Positions 46,780 through 56,183 are shown, counted from the first letter of the stretch. The stretch is 64,000 nt of DNA from Caldithrix abyssi DSM 13497 (GCF_001886815.1 NZ_CP018099.1:4462501-4526500), one strand, 5' to 3'. The notes: generated from the letters alone by a model not told the origin. Made by a program: numbers and translations.

Positions 46780-47577
46780 TTATTTATCGTTCATTACTTC
46801 CACATACCCAAACCCCAGGCTGTTTTTTTCGCCAAAGCCGGAGTAATAGCCAATGCGCAGCAGTTCCGGCGGGGCGGTCAGGTCAAAGCTGTACAAATAG
46901 CCGCGAATGCGCGTTTCTTCTTTACTGCCAGATTTGATGGTTGCCAGACGCGATTTACACGGCTCGTACCATTTAAATTCAAAATTCTTCATCAAGCTGT
47001 CTTCCATGGCCGCGTCTTTTTCCAGTTCCTTGAAAGACAAATATTTAAAAAACAGATTCTGCACCAAACGCTGCCCGTATTCCGGATGCGATGGATGTAA
47101 AAACTCTTTGCCCGACTTGCCGTTTATTTCTACCGGCTTGCTTAAACAAATGGGCGATTTGCTCCTAAAATGCATGCGCGCCTTAAATTCCGGGGCCGAT
47201 AAACTCTCTACCTGAGTTATGAAAAAACGGCATTGATGCCTGGCATCCACAATATCCATTTGTTGATGTAAAAATAAACCGCTCAAAAAACTTTCGAAGC
47301 TCTTTTGCGTCAAAAACGAAATGTGTAAATCAACCTGGCGGTCTAAAATCAACAACCCGCCATTCAATCTGCGAAAACGACGCAAACCGATTTTGCTAAA
47401 AGTAAAATGTTTAAAATGTTTGCCTTTTACCATGTAGCCCTTTTGGTGCAGCCAGTGTGCAAAATCGCTGTCGCCGCGATTGATTTGTTTGTACAGCCAG
47501 GCCGAAACCGGATAAAAGTAGTTAAAGGGCAATATGTTGAATTGCGAATCAACCTGTAACTTAAGCTTTAAACGCAT
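46780..47577 (-). CDS. cas6: CRISPR repeat endoribonuclease Cas6
   Basis: 265 residues. Tandem RAMP ferredoxin folds; the Gly-rich loop GYYSGFGEKNSLGFGYVEV is near the C-terminus (about 243-261). FNYFYPVSAWLYKQI at the N-terminus is typical. It cuts the repeat transcript to leave the ATTGAAAC-type handle. It is the first gene of the cas operon, with GAGGTCACA before the ATG. Confidence 0.93.
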   Translation of the reverse strand: MRLKLKLQVDSQFNILPFNYFYPVSAWLYKQINRGDSDFAHWLHQKGYMVKGKHFKHFTFSKIGLRRFRRLNGGLLILDRQVDLHISFLTQKSFESFLSGLFLHQQMDIVDARHQCRFFITQVESLSAPEFKARMHFRSKSPICLSKPVEINGKSGKEFLHPSHPEYGQRLVQNLFFKYLSFKELEKDAAMEDSLMKNFEFKWYEPCKSRLATIKSGSKEETRIRGYLYSFDLTAPPELLRIGYYSGFGEKNSLGFGYVEVMNDK

Positions 47578-47815
47578 TGTGACCTCTATTTTAAATTAAT
47601 ATCTTTTATCTGACAAGGAAGGATTAAACATTTCAGTAGCAATATAGTAAATATTTAACTTAAGAAAAAATATTTTAACATTTTTTTAAACCGCCTTTCT
47701 CCAAACATTTTCGCGTACTTAAATTATCTATGAGTTAAGAGCATATTATTTTTAATTATTGGGGGCTCCTAACTAATGTCTAAATTAAACTTGCTTTTAA
47801 TCTGCCCATTATTAA

Positions 47816-47835
47816 ATTTAACCAACTGGTTAAAT
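47816..47835. promoter_or_regulatory. Candidate TetR operator, 20-bp palindrome
   Basis: ATTTAACCAACTGGTTAAAT has two 9-bp perfect arms separated by 2 bp. It ends 16 bp before the ATG of the TetR gene, a usual place for autorepression. A further half-site-like GGTTTAAT follows at 47841. Confidence 0.55.
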
Positions 47836-47851
47836 AAAATGGTTTAATGCA

Positions 47852-48490
47852 ATGGTTGAAACAATCAGTCAAAAAGAAGAACAAATCCTGCAAATCGCCA
47901 TGCAGGTCTTTGTGGAAAAGGGCTGGCACGGCGCACGTATGCAGGAAATCGCCGATCGCGCCGGAGTCAACAAGGCCATGCTGCACTATTATTTTCGCAG
48001 CAAAGACCGTCTATATGCCGCCGTTCTGGAAAAATTATTTCTCAAATTCATCAACTCCATTGGCGATTCTTTTATCCCCGGACAGACCTTTGCCGAGACC
48101 TTACGCATCTTTCTTGACCGCTTTCACGATCATCTTTTAAACAATGCTCATTTACCGCTTTTCATCGCCCGCGAACTCAGCGAAGGCGGAAGCAGGGCGC
48201 GACAGGTTATGGAAAAAATCATTGCCGAAAACCGGATGCACACGCCCTACGCCATCATTAACGAGCTGAAACTTGCCGGGGAACGTGGAGAGATCATGCA
48301 CATCGAACAACCTGTTCAATTTCTACTCACTTTAATTGGCTCCTGCGTCTATTTTTTCCTGGCTAAACCGATTATTGAACCCATGTTTCCTGAAATCGAC
48401 TTCAATTCTTCGGAATTCATTGAACAGCGGAAACAGATGATCTTTGAACAGCTTTATTACGGCATTAAAAAGCGGGAGACGCCTTCATGA
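47852..48490 (+). CDS. TetR/AcrR family transcriptional regulator
   Basis: 212 residues. The HTH is at about 10-55: EEQILQIAMQVFVEKGWHGARMQEIADRAGVNKAMLHYYFRSKDRL, a textbook TetR N-terminus written here in parts (ARMQEIADRAGVNKAMLHYY is the recognition region). The C-terminal half should bind the inducer. It is the first gene of the efflux operon and overlaps tolC by 4 bp. It most likely represses this operon through the palindrome just upstream. Confidence 0.92.
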   Translation: MVETISQKEEQILQIAMQVFVEKGWHGARMQEIADRAGVNKAMLHYYFRSKDRLYAAVLEKLFLKFINSIGDSFIPGQTFAETLRIFLDRFHDHLLNNAHLPLFIARELSEGGSRARQVMEKIIAENRMHTPYAIINELKLAGERGEIMHIEQPVQFLLTLIGSCVYFFLAKPIIEPMFPEIDFNSSEFIEQRKQMIFEQLYYGIKKRETPS

Positions 48491-49797
48491 ATCCTTTAAA
48501 ATATCTTTTGATGCTCAGCCTGATTCTTGCCGCCTTTTGTCCTGCATCTCTACAGGCTCAGAGCCTTGAACAGGCGATTAAGATCGCCCTGGACCAGAAC
48601 AAAGAACTAAAGGCGCAGAAACAGGCGTTAAGAAAAAGGCAATTAGAGGCCCGGGCGGCCTTCCGGCAAACCCTGCCATCGCTCGATTTTGGCGCTTGGT
48701 ATCGGCATGTAACGCATGTGGCGCAAATCGATTTCCCCGCCCTGCCAACGCTGCCCGCCCTGCCTTCCGCCGTGCGGCTGGGGCGTTACGATACGTACGA
48801 AACATCGCTAACGATTAAACATGTGCTATTCAGCGGTTTTGCGCAAAAGAATCGTGTGCGCCTGATGTCTCAGATGTCGGAGCTGGAACACATTAATCTG
48901 GAAGAAAAAGAAAAAGAGATCGCTTTTCGCGTGATTGCCGCCTACCGGAACGCTCAGGAAAAACAACTGGAAATCGAAGTAATCAAAGCTTCCATGGAAC
49001 GCGTTGCCTGGCAGATGAAACGCATTAAATCGCTGATTAAACAGGGCATGGCGCTGGGGCTGGATTCGCTCTCTTTAAAGCTGGCGCGTTTAAATTACCA
49101 CAAGCAACTGATTGCCGCGCAGGGAGCGTTAGCCATTGCCGAAAAACAATTAAAAGAATTAACCGGTCAAAAGATAACCATTCAGTCTTTTAACGAACCG
49201 CCGGAAGTCGGTTTAAACGTAATGCCCGTTGTTCAATTAACAGGGCCCTATCGCCTGTTAGATCAACAGCAACAGATGCAATCCACGGCGGTTAAAATCA
49301 GCCGTGCGCGTTACTTTCCCGCCCTGGCCGCCTTTGCCAGCTACAACTACGGCCGCCCCGGCCTGGATATGATTAAAGGCGAATGGATGGATTACGGCAT
49401 CTGGGGCGTTAGCCTCAGCTGGAATCTGTTTAGCTGGAATGCCGATCGTTTGAACGAACAGGCGGCTCGCGCTCGCTTTAAACAGCTCGACTGGCAGAAA
49501 CAGGCGGTAAAAGATCAGTTGCAAACACGTTTTGACAGGGCGCTGCGCGAATGGCAAACGCTTAAAGAACAGCAAGACGTGGTACAAGCCGCCCTAAAAG
49601 TGGCTCGACAAAAGATGAAAGTCGTTGCCGCCCGCTATGCTCAGGGCATGGCTTCGGTTACGGACTTTAACGAGGCAAACCTACAGTTAACCGAAGCCCA
49701 GTTGAACGTAAAACGACACGCGTTGTTAATGACGCTCAAACGTAGCGAAATCGATTATTTAAGCGGAAAACCATTAACGCAATGGAGCATCCCATGA
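48487..49797 (+). CDS. TolC-like outer-membrane efflux protein
   Basis: 436 residues. A signal peptide (MNPLKYLLMLSLILAAFCPASLQAQ) is followed by SLEQAIKIALDQNKELKAQK, the usual start of outer-membrane efflux repeats. Two long coiled-coil pairs follow (about 120-200 and 330-430). It should form the trimeric exit channel for the ABC pump encoded downstream. Overlaps TetR and the membrane-fusion gene by 4 bp each. Confidence 0.9.
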   Translation: MNPLKYLLMLSLILAAFCPASLQAQSLEQAIKIALDQNKELKAQKQALRKRQLEARAAFRQTLPSLDFGAWYRHVTHVAQIDFPALPTLPALPSAVRLGRYDTYETSLTIKHVLFSGFAQKNRVRLMSQMSELEHINLEEKEKEIAFRVIAAYRNAQEKQLEIEVIKASMERVAWQMKRIKSLIKQGMALGLDSLSLKLARLNYHKQLIAAQGALAIAEKQLKELTGQKITIQSFNEPPEVGLNVMPVVQLTGPYRLLDQQQQMQSTAVKISRARYFPALAAFASYNYGRPGLDMIKGEWMDYGIWGVSLSWNLFSWNADRLNEQAARARFKQLDWQKQAVKDQLQTRFDRALREWQTLKEQQDVVQAALKVARQKMKVVAARYAQGMASVTDFNEANLQLTEAQLNVKRHALLMTLKRSEIDYLSGKPLTQWSIP

Positions 49798-50678
49798 AAA
49801 CGTCAATGACATGCCTGCTTCTTCTGGCTTCTCTTTTTATTGCCTGTTCCCGGAATGAAAAACCTTTTGCTTACAATGGCAGAATGGATACCGACGTTAT
49901 TCGTCTGGTAGCTAAAACAGCCGGCACAATCGACACGTTAAGCTTTAAAGAGGGCGATCTTGTTAAAAAGGGGCAGTTGCTCGTCAAAGTAAACGACCGA
50001 CGTTTGCGGCTGCAGCTTAAACAGCAACAGGCGCAACTGGACGAGCTGAACGCCAATTTACAGGCAATCGAAAGCAAACAACGCCAGTTGCAAAGCCAGC
50101 TCAATTTTAATCGGCAAACGCTTGCTAAAACCAGGGCCATGTTAAAGCAAGGCGCCGCCACGCAGCAACAGGTTGATCAGTTGCAAACCGAGGTTGACAT
50201 TCTGGGCGCACGATTAGAAGAAATTATGACCAATAAAGAGCTAATTGCCAGCAAGCGCAGGCAGTTGCAGGCGGCCATTGACATCACGCGCCTGAATATT
50301 AAGGATTCGCGCATCACCGCGCCCATCCAGGGGCTGGTGATTAATCGTTTTGTAAATCTTTACGAAAGCGTGGCGCCGGGCAGCCCGTTGCTGGAGCTGG
50401 CCGACTTGAGCGTGTTAAAAGCCACCATTTACGTCCCATTGACCAAATTAAACCGTTTAAAATTGGGACAGAAGGCAACGGTTAAAATAGATGGAACCGA
50501 CGAAACCTTTGAGGGCAAAATCACCTGGATCGCCAGCGAAGCCGAATTTACGCCCAAAACCATTTTAACGGAAGAGACGCGCACCTCGTTGGTTTACGCG
50601 GTTCAGATCGAGGTGCCCAATCCCGGGCAAAAACTAAAGATTGGCATGCCGGTGGAAGTTTATATTGAAAAAGAATAG
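49794..50678 (+). CDS. HlyD/YbhG-like membrane fusion lipoprotein
   Basis: 294 residues from the ATG at 49794, which overlaps the tolC stop (ATGA); a frame four codons longer exists. The signal peptide ends in a lipobox-like LFIACS. The biotinyl-lipoyl-like half (GTIDTLSFKEGDLVKKGQLLVKV), a Gln-rich hairpin coiled coil (about 75-165), the second half (DSRITAPIQGLVINRFVNLYE) and a beta-barrel domain follow. It links the ABC pump to TolC across the periplasm. Confidence 0.9.
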   Translation: MKTSMTCLLLLASLFIACSRNEKPFAYNGRMDTDVIRLVAKTAGTIDTLSFKEGDLVKKGQLLVKVNDRRLRLQLKQQQAQLDELNANLQAIESKQRQLQSQLNFNRQTLAKTRAMLKQGAATQQQVDQLQTEVDILGARLEEIMTNKELIASKRRQLQAAIDITRLNIKDSRITAPIQGLVINRFVNLYESVAPGSPLLELADLSVLKATIYVPLTKLNRLKLGQKATVKIDGTDETFEGKITWIASEAEFTPKTILTEETRTSLVYAVQIEVPNPGQKLKIGMPVEVYIEKE

Positions 50679-50691
50679 AAACGTGGGGTGG

Positions 50692-50846
50692 TAAGTTGGT
50701 TGAATGGTTGAATAGTTTAATGGTTGAATAAAAATTGGCAAATAAGCAAATATTGAACATCATTGGGAAAAAATTTCCAACGGATGGATCGTCCCCTCTC
50801 CCAGACTTCTATTCTGGGAGAGGGGGATCGAGGGGGTGAGGGCTAC
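50692..50846 (-). repeat. Composite intergenic repeat, partial copy
   Basis: GGTTGAATGGTTGAATAG, AAATATTGAACATCATTGG, TTTCCAAC and CCCCTCTCCCAGA...TCTGGGAGAGGGG with AGGGGGTGAGGGCT match the middle of copies A-C. It interrupts the efflux operon between the fusion protein and the first ATPase. GGTTGAATGGTTGAATAAAAATTGG is repeated again near 50870-50895. Confidence 0.7.
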
Positions 50847-50901
50847 TACGGAGAATTCATGCCACCGTTGGTTGAATGGTTGAATAAAAATTGGCAAGTG
50901 C

Positions 50902-51834
50902 ATGAACGACAAACCGTTGATCGTAGAAAACATCGAAAAATCTTTTGGCGGCGTGCGCGCCCTGCGCGGGGTCAGCCTGCAACTGGAACCCGGCCAAATT
51001 TACGGATTAATCGGGCCGGACGGCGCAGGCAAAACCACCTTAATGCGCATCATTGTTACCCTGCTAAAGGCTGACGCAGGATCGGTCTGGTTCTTGGGTA
51101 GAAACGCGGCCAGAGACATTACCTTTGTAAGACGAAACATCGGCTACATGCCGCAGCGTTTTAGCCTGTATCCGGATTTAACCGTAGAAGAAAACCTGCG
51201 TTTTTTTGGGGATTTGTTTGGCGTCCAACCCCAGGTTCAGGCCGAACGCCTGCAAAAACTTTACCGCTTTTCCCGCCTTGGCCCTTTTAAAAAACGAATG
51301 GCCGATGCGCTTTCCGGCGGCATGAAGCAAAAGCTGGCCCTTTCTTGCATGTTAATCCACGAACCTGCTGTCATGATCATGGATGAACCAACGTACGGGG
51401 TGGATCCTGTATCGCGCGCCGAGCTGTGGGATATTTTAAAAGAACTGGCGGCCGATGGCAAAACGATTCTGGTCAGCACCGCTTACATGGATGAAGCCCT
51501 GCTATGCGACCATGTGGCATTGATTTTTAAGGGAAAGGTTTTAGCCAGCGGCCGGCCGCAAGCCCTGATCCGGAGCATGAAACAGCCTTTGTACCTGATT
51601 AAAACCCAGAATGCGCACGGTTTGTACCATGCACTGCAAAAGCTGTTTGCAAAAAATGACTTCAACCTGTTTGGCGAGGGCGTCCATTTGTTCGACCGGC
51701 AAAATCTGGGCATGGACCACATTCGTCGCAAGTTAAAAGAAAACCATTTTCCGTTTGACTTAATAAAACCCATTGAACCCAATATTGAAGATATATTTTT
51801 GAATTTAATCCATCAACATGGGGACGGCGAATAA
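50902..51834 (+). CDS. ABC-2 exporter ATPase, first (YbhF N-half-like)
   Basis: 310 residues. Walker A GPDGAGKT near 36-43, Q-loop MPQRFSLY, signature LSGGMKQKLALSC near 136 and Walker B VMIMDEPTYGVDP near 156-168, with H-loop replaced by STAYMDEA. It energises the two permeases together with the next ATPase. In E. coli YbhF the two ATPase domains are fused; here they are separate genes 2 bp apart. Confidence 0.9.
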   Translation: MNDKPLIVENIEKSFGGVRALRGVSLQLEPGQIYGLIGPDGAGKTTLMRIIVTLLKADAGSVWFLGRNAARDITFVRRNIGYMPQRFSLYPDLTVEENLRFFGDLFGVQPQVQAERLQKLYRFSRLGPFKKRMADALSGGMKQKLALSCMLIHEPAVMIMDEPTYGVDPVSRAELWDILKELAADGKTILVSTAYMDEALLCDHVALIFKGKVLASGRPQALIRSMKQPLYLIKTQNAHGLYHALQKLFAKNDFNLFGEGVHLFDRQNLGMDHIRRKLKENHFPFDLIKPIEPNIEDIFLNLIHQHGDGE

Positions 51835-51836
51835 AC

Positions 51837-52568
51837 ATGGAATGGGCGGTTGAAGTTGATAACCTGACGCGTAAATTTGGCGATTTTACGGCTGTGGATC
51901 ATGTTTCGTTTCGCGTCAAAAAGGGAGAGATTTTTGGCTTTTTAGGCGCCAACGGAGCCGGTAAAACAACCACCATTCGCATGCTTTGCGGTTTGCTAAC
52001 TCCCACCTCCGGTCAGGCCAGGGTGGCCGGCTTTGATGTGTTTACTCAACCGGAGCGCATTAAACAGAACATCGGTTACATGAGTCAACGCTTTAGCCTG
52101 TACGAAGATTTAACCGTGCGCGAGAACATTCAGTTTTACGGCGGAATTTACGGCCTGAGCCGCAAAAAGATCAAACAAAAAAGCGAAGAGCTGCTGCGCT
52201 ATTTACGATTGACCGAGCGGGCAGATACTTTGACAGCCGAACTGCCGCCAGGCATCAAACAACGCATGGCCCTCAGTACGGCTTTGCTGCACGAACCGCA
52301 GATCGTCTTTTTAGACGAGCCCACCAGCGGCGTGGACCCGGAATCGCGCCGGCAGTTCTGGCTGCTGATCTACGAGCTGGCGGCACAGGGGAAGACTATT
52401 TTTGTCACCACGCATTTTATGGACGAGGCCGAATATTGCCAGCGCATCTCCATCATGCAAGAAGGCAAAATCATTGAACTGGACGCGCCGCAAAGCCTCA
52501 AGAAAAAATATCGCGCGGCAACCATGCAAGAAGTCTTCATGAAATCGATCGGAGAGCAAAGCCCATGA
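51837..52568 (+). CDS. ABC-2 exporter ATPase, second (YbhF C-half-like)
   Basis: 243 residues. Walker A GANGAGKTT near 39-47, Q-loop MSQRFSLY, a signature region in which LSGG is replaced by LPPGIKQRMALS, Walker B IVFLDEPTSGVDP, and the H-loop His in VTTHFMDEA. The changed signature LPPGIKQR is seen in YbhF-type C-terminal domains. It overlaps the first permease by 4 bp. Confidence 0.9.
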   Translation: MEWAVEVDNLTRKFGDFTAVDHVSFRVKKGEIFGFLGANGAGKTTTIRMLCGLLTPTSGQARVAGFDVFTQPERIKQNIGYMSQRFSLYEDLTVRENIQFYGGIYGLSRKKIKQKSEELLRYLRLTERADTLTAELPPGIKQRMALSTALLHEPQIVFLDEPTSGVDPESRRQFWLLIYELAAQGKTIFVTTHFMDEAEYCQRISIMQEGKIIELDAPQSLKKKYRAATMQEVFMKSIGEQSP

Positions 52569-53668
52569 GCCGAACCTTTCGCAGTATTGTAAAAAAAGAG
52601 TTTTTACACATCGTGCGCGATTATCAAACGTTGATCATTATTTTCATCATGCCGGTGCTGATGCTCCTCCTGTTTGGTTACGCCATCACCCTAGAAATGC
52701 GTCAAATCGAAATTGCTGTGGTCGATCATGCGCGAACGCCGCAAAGCAGGTTGTTAATTAACCATTTACAAAGCAGCGACTTTTTCAACATCCGGGCTTA
52801 TAATGTTCCGGAAGGGGCCTTTGAATCCCTGTTGCAAAAACGAAAAGTCCGTTGCATTCTGGTTATTCCGGCCGACTTTAGCCAGTCGCTGAATCAGGAA
52901 GTATTTACGCCGGTTCAACTTTTAATCGACGCCAGCGATCCCAATGCGGCCAACTTTATTCAGAACTACCTGTTAAAAATCACGGGCCTTTTCAACGCCG
53001 AAAATAATCCGGATTTTAAACTTCCTTTTGAAATTATTCCGCGCTTCATGTTCAATCCCGATTTAAAGTCGGAGTACTTTTTTGTTCCCGGTCTGATTGC
53101 CGTCATTATTTTGCTGATCAGCGCCCTGCTGACCAGCATCGCCATTGTGCGCGAAAAAGAACGCGGCACGTTCGAACAAATTCTGGTCAGTCCGGTACAT
53201 GCCACGCAGATCATTTTAGGAAAGGTCATCCCTTACATTGCGCTGGGTTTTATCGACAGCCTGATAATTCTGTTTATCGGTCACGTCTGGTTTCAGGTGC
53301 CGATTCACGGCTCGCTGTTACTCTTGTTTGCAACGCTCATCGTCTATCTACTAACCGGTCTTAGCTTTGGCCTGTTTGTCTCCACCGTTACGGATTCGCA
53401 GCGTACGGCCATGTTGATCGCCCTGTTAATGACCATTTTGCCGACTATTTTACTCAGCGGATTTATCTTCCCCATTTCCAGCATGCCGCTCATCTTTCAA
53501 TATGTCAGTCAGATCATTCCGGCGACTCATTTTCTGAAGATCATTCGCGGAATCCTGCTAAAAGGCAACGGCCTGATGGAAATCAAAATGGAAATCGTTT
53601 ACCTGATGGGACTGTCCGCTTTTATGATGGCCCTGAGCATTAAAAAATTCAAGACAGGTCTGGAGTAA
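52565..53668 (+). CDS. ABC-2 type permease (YbhS-like)
   Basis: 367 residues. One N-terminal helix (about 20-42) follows RSIVKKEFLHIVRDYQTL. A roughly 130-residue periplasmic loop comes next, and five helices at the C-terminus. IVREKERGTFEQILVSP near 194-210 is the coupling motif of ABC-2 exporters. It probably pairs with the next gene's product as a heterodimer. Drugs, solvents or lipids are possible substrates. Confidence 0.9.
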   Translation: MSRTFRSIVKKEFLHIVRDYQTLIIIFIMPVLMLLLFGYAITLEMRQIEIAVVDHARTPQSRLLINHLQSSDFFNIRAYNVPEGAFESLLQKRKVRCILVIPADFSQSLNQEVFTPVQLLIDASDPNAANFIQNYLLKITGLFNAENNPDFKLPFEIIPRFMFNPDLKSEYFFVPGLIAVIILLISALLTSIAIVREKERGTFEQILVSPVHATQIILGKVIPYIALGFIDSLIILFIGHVWFQVPIHGSLLLLFATLIVYLLTGLSFGLFVSTVTDSQRTAMLIALLMTILPTILLSGFIFPISSMPLIFQYVSQIIPATHFLKIIRGILLKGNGLMEIKMEIVYLMGLSAFMMALSIKKFKTGLE

Positions 53669-53670
53669 CC

Positions 53671-54795
53671 ATGCAACGCTTGCTGTATTTAATACAAAAG
53701 GAATTTCGCCAGATCGTACGTGAAAAAATCTTTATCGGTATTATTTTTGTGGTGCCCGTGTTGCAGCTGGTCGTCATCGGCTTTGCCGTAACAACGGATG
53801 TAAAGAATGTTTCCACCGTACTGGTGGACGAAGACAACGCTTCATTCAGCCGACGCATCGAAGATGTTTTGCAAACCTCCGACGTTTTTCACTATCTGGG
53901 CCGCCTGCCGAATATGGCCGCGGCGCGCGTCTGGATTACCGAAGGCAAGGCGCAACTGGCCGTTGTCATTCCGCCAGGCTTTGAGCGAAAGGTAAAGAGC
54001 GGACGATTCCCGAAAATAATGACCCTGATCGACGGGGTTGACGGCAATTCGGCGGGCGTTATTGCAGCCTATGTTAACCTTTTAGCGCAGCGCCTGCAAA
54101 GAGAGTGGCTTCCGCAGAGCAACGCTTTTGCCAGACAGCTGCAGAACATTCATTTGCTAAGGCTCGAAACGCGCATGCTTTACAATCCCGATCTTAAAAG
54201 CGTTAACAACATCGTACCGGGCATTTTAGCCATGCTGATCATGATCATAACTTCTTATTTGACCGGTATGTCCATAGTGCGCGAAAAAGAGATTGGCACT
54301 CTGGAACAGCTCATGGTTACCCCAATCCGCAACTGGGAACTGCTGGCAGGCAAAATTATCCCCCTGGCTTTGATTGTTATGGCGCTTTTTAATGTGGGAA
54401 TGTTTGCCGCTCGCTTAATTTTCGGTCTGTGGATGAAGGGCGGCATTCTGGGGCTTGAACTGATGGCCGCTCTGTTTGCCCTTAGCGGCCTGTCTCTGGG
54501 CATTCTAATTTCGACCGTGGCCCGCACCCAACAACAGGCCATGTTTTTAGCCTGGTTTTTTATGGTTTTTTCATTATTGCTTTCCGGATTTTTCATTCCC
54601 ATCGAAAACATGCCGCCGGCCATTCAGGCCATCACCTATCTGAATCCCGCGCGGTATTTTATGGTCATTGTCAGGGAGATTTATCTAAAAGGGACGCCGC
54701 TTAAATACCTGTGGGGTCAGGCGGCGGCCATGACGGTTTTTGGCGTATTGATGTTTATCCTGGCCAGCCTGCGCTTTCAAAAGCGGATTGCCTGA
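53671..54795 (+). CDS. ABC-2 type permease (YbhR-like)
   Basis: 374 residues with the same architecture as the preceding permease: LYLIQKEFRQIVREKIFIGI before the first helix, a large external loop, then IVREKEIGTLEQLMVTP near 203-219 and five C-terminal helices. The gene starts 2 bp after its partner and ends the efflux operon. Confidence 0.9.
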   Translation: MQRLLYLIQKEFRQIVREKIFIGIIFVVPVLQLVVIGFAVTTDVKNVSTVLVDEDNASFSRRIEDVLQTSDVFHYLGRLPNMAAARVWITEGKAQLAVVIPPGFERKVKSGRFPKIMTLIDGVDGNSAGVIAAYVNLLAQRLQREWLPQSNAFARQLQNIHLLRLETRMLYNPDLKSVNNIVPGILAMLIMIITSYLTGMSIVREKEIGTLEQLMVTPIRNWELLAGKIIPLALIVMALFNVGMFAARLIFGLWMKGGILGLELMAALFALSGLSLGILISTVARTQQQAMFLAWFFMVFSLLLSGFFIPIENMPPAIQAITYLNPARYFMVIVREIYLKGTPLKYLWGQAAAMTVFGVLMFILASLRFQKRIA

Positions 54796-54910
54796 GTGCG
54801 GTGTCTAATTTCATTCCACAGCCTCTTAAACTCTTACACTTTTTCTTCACACCGACGTTGGCAGGACTCCGCCGTAGCCCCCCTCGATCCTCCCTTCCCA
54901 GAATTAAAGT

Positions 54911-55052
54911 AGAGTTCTGCAAAATGCACATACATGTCATTTCGAATCCCGATTTATCGGGATGAGAAATCTTCTAACTTCAACAAAAACAAAAGATTTC
55001 TCGTCGCTCCGCTCCTCGAAATGACACTAAAATTTACATTTTGCAGAACTCT
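54911..55052. repeat. Fold-back (MITE-like) intergenic repeat, best copy
   Basis: AGAGTTCTGCAAAATG at the left and CATTTTGCAGAACTCT at the right are perfect inverted arms of 16 bp. Inside, GTCATTTCGA faces TCGAAATGAC and GAGAAATCTT faces AAGATTTCTC. Relatives are at 1694-1790 and 1434-1464. There is no gene in the 54796-55217 gap. Confidence 0.8.
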
Positions 55053-55061
55053 AAGAATTAA

Positions 55062-55215
55062 AGTCCGGGAGAGGGGCCGACCCGCTTGTTGGAAATTTTT
55101 CTCCGATGATGATCAATATTCCAGCACTTGCCAATTTCTATTCAACCATTTTGGCGGCACAAACATATCGCATACCACCAGGGAGGGAGTGGATCTTTCA
55201 AGGGATGTATTCTGA
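55062..55215 (+). repeat. Composite intergenic repeat, partial copy
   Basis: CCGGGAGAGGGG, TTGGAAATTTTTCTCC, ATGATCAATATTCC, AATTTCTATTCAACCATT, GGCGGCACAAA and GGATCTTTCAAGGGATGTAT follow the order of the right half of copies A and B. Confidence 0.6.
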
Positions 55216-55217
55216 TC

Positions 55218-56183
55218 TCATAGGCTCTTATACGCTTTTCCCTGCCAGGTGTCGCGTCTATTCATCTCTGATTCCAGCAGACGCGTAAGCTGTGTGTTGC
55301 GCACGCCCCAGTGAGGAGCTACCAGGGTGCGCGGCGGCGCCTCGCCGAACAAACGCTGGATAACAATGCGCGGATTCAGTCGTTCCAGAAAACGGATGAT
55401 CAAATCGATGTAGGCTTCCGGGCCCATTAAAGGGAAAGGCTCTTTTTTGTACATCCTTTCCAAAGCCGTATTGGTTACCACGTGTAATTGGTGAATCTTT
55501 AAAAAGTCAAACGGTTTTTCCGAAAGCCACTGCGCGGTTTCCAGCCACAGGGTCTCGTCTTCCCAGGGAAAGCCGAAAATCATGTGCGTGCAAATTTTAA
55601 TGCCCCGATTTTGGGTCATTTCCAGGGCATCTAAATACGACTGTACATCGTGACCGCGGTTAATTTTTTTCAAAGTTTCATCGGAGATCGATTCCAGGCC
55701 ATATTCAATGGTTATATCGTACTCTCCAGCCAGATTTTCCAGATAGGCAATTTTGGCTTCGTCCACGCAATCCGGCCGCGTGCCAATGGTCAGGCCGATG
55801 ACCTCCGGATGGCTTAGGGCCTGTTCGTAGTAGCGTTTTAAGGTTTCAAGAGGGGCGTAGGTATTGCTGTAGGGCTGAAAATAAACGATAAATTTGTTTA
55901 CGTTTTTGTAACGGCGTTTTAAAAACTCGATTCCTTCGTCGATTTGCTGGCGAATGGTTTTAGATGCGCTGTTGTAGCCGGGATTAAAACTTTCGTTATT
56001 GCAGTAGATGCAACCGCCGCGCGCCACCGTACCGTCGCGGTTGGGGCAGGTAAATCCGGCGTCCACCGTAACCTTTTGTACGCGTTCGCCGTATATCTTC
56101 CGCTGAAAATCCACAAAACGGTTGTAACGATGAGACGTACCCCAGGCAAAAAGCCTTTTTGTTGCGGTTTCGCTTTTCTTCAT
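55218..56183 (-). CDS. Radical SAM protein, YhcC (TIGR01212) family
   Basis: 321 residues. The cluster Cys residues are Cys46, Cys58 and Cys61 in CPNRDGTVARGGCIYCNN, the CX11CX2C spacing special to this family. FDEG-like region IDEGIEFLKRRY, IGTRPDCV, EYGLESISDETL and HMIFGFPWEDE are typical radical SAM strands. The function of the family is not settled; a tRNA or other modification role has been proposed for relatives. Ends next to a repeat. Confidence 0.9.
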   Translation of the reverse strand: MKKSETATKRLFAWGTSHRYNRFVDFQRKIYGERVQKVTVDAGFTCPNRDGTVARGGCIYCNNESFNPGYNSASKTIRQQIDEGIEFLKRRYKNVNKFIVYFQPYSNTYAPLETLKRYYEQALSHPEVIGLTIGTRPDCVDEAKIAYLENLAGEYDITIEYGLESISDETLKKINRGHDVQSYLDALEMTQNRGIKICTHMIFGFPWEDETLWLETAQWLSEKPFDFLKIHQLHVVTNTALERMYKKEPFPLMGPEAYIDLIIRFLERLNPRIVIQRLFGEAPPRTLVAPHWGVRNTQLTRLLESEMNRRDTWQGKAYKSL

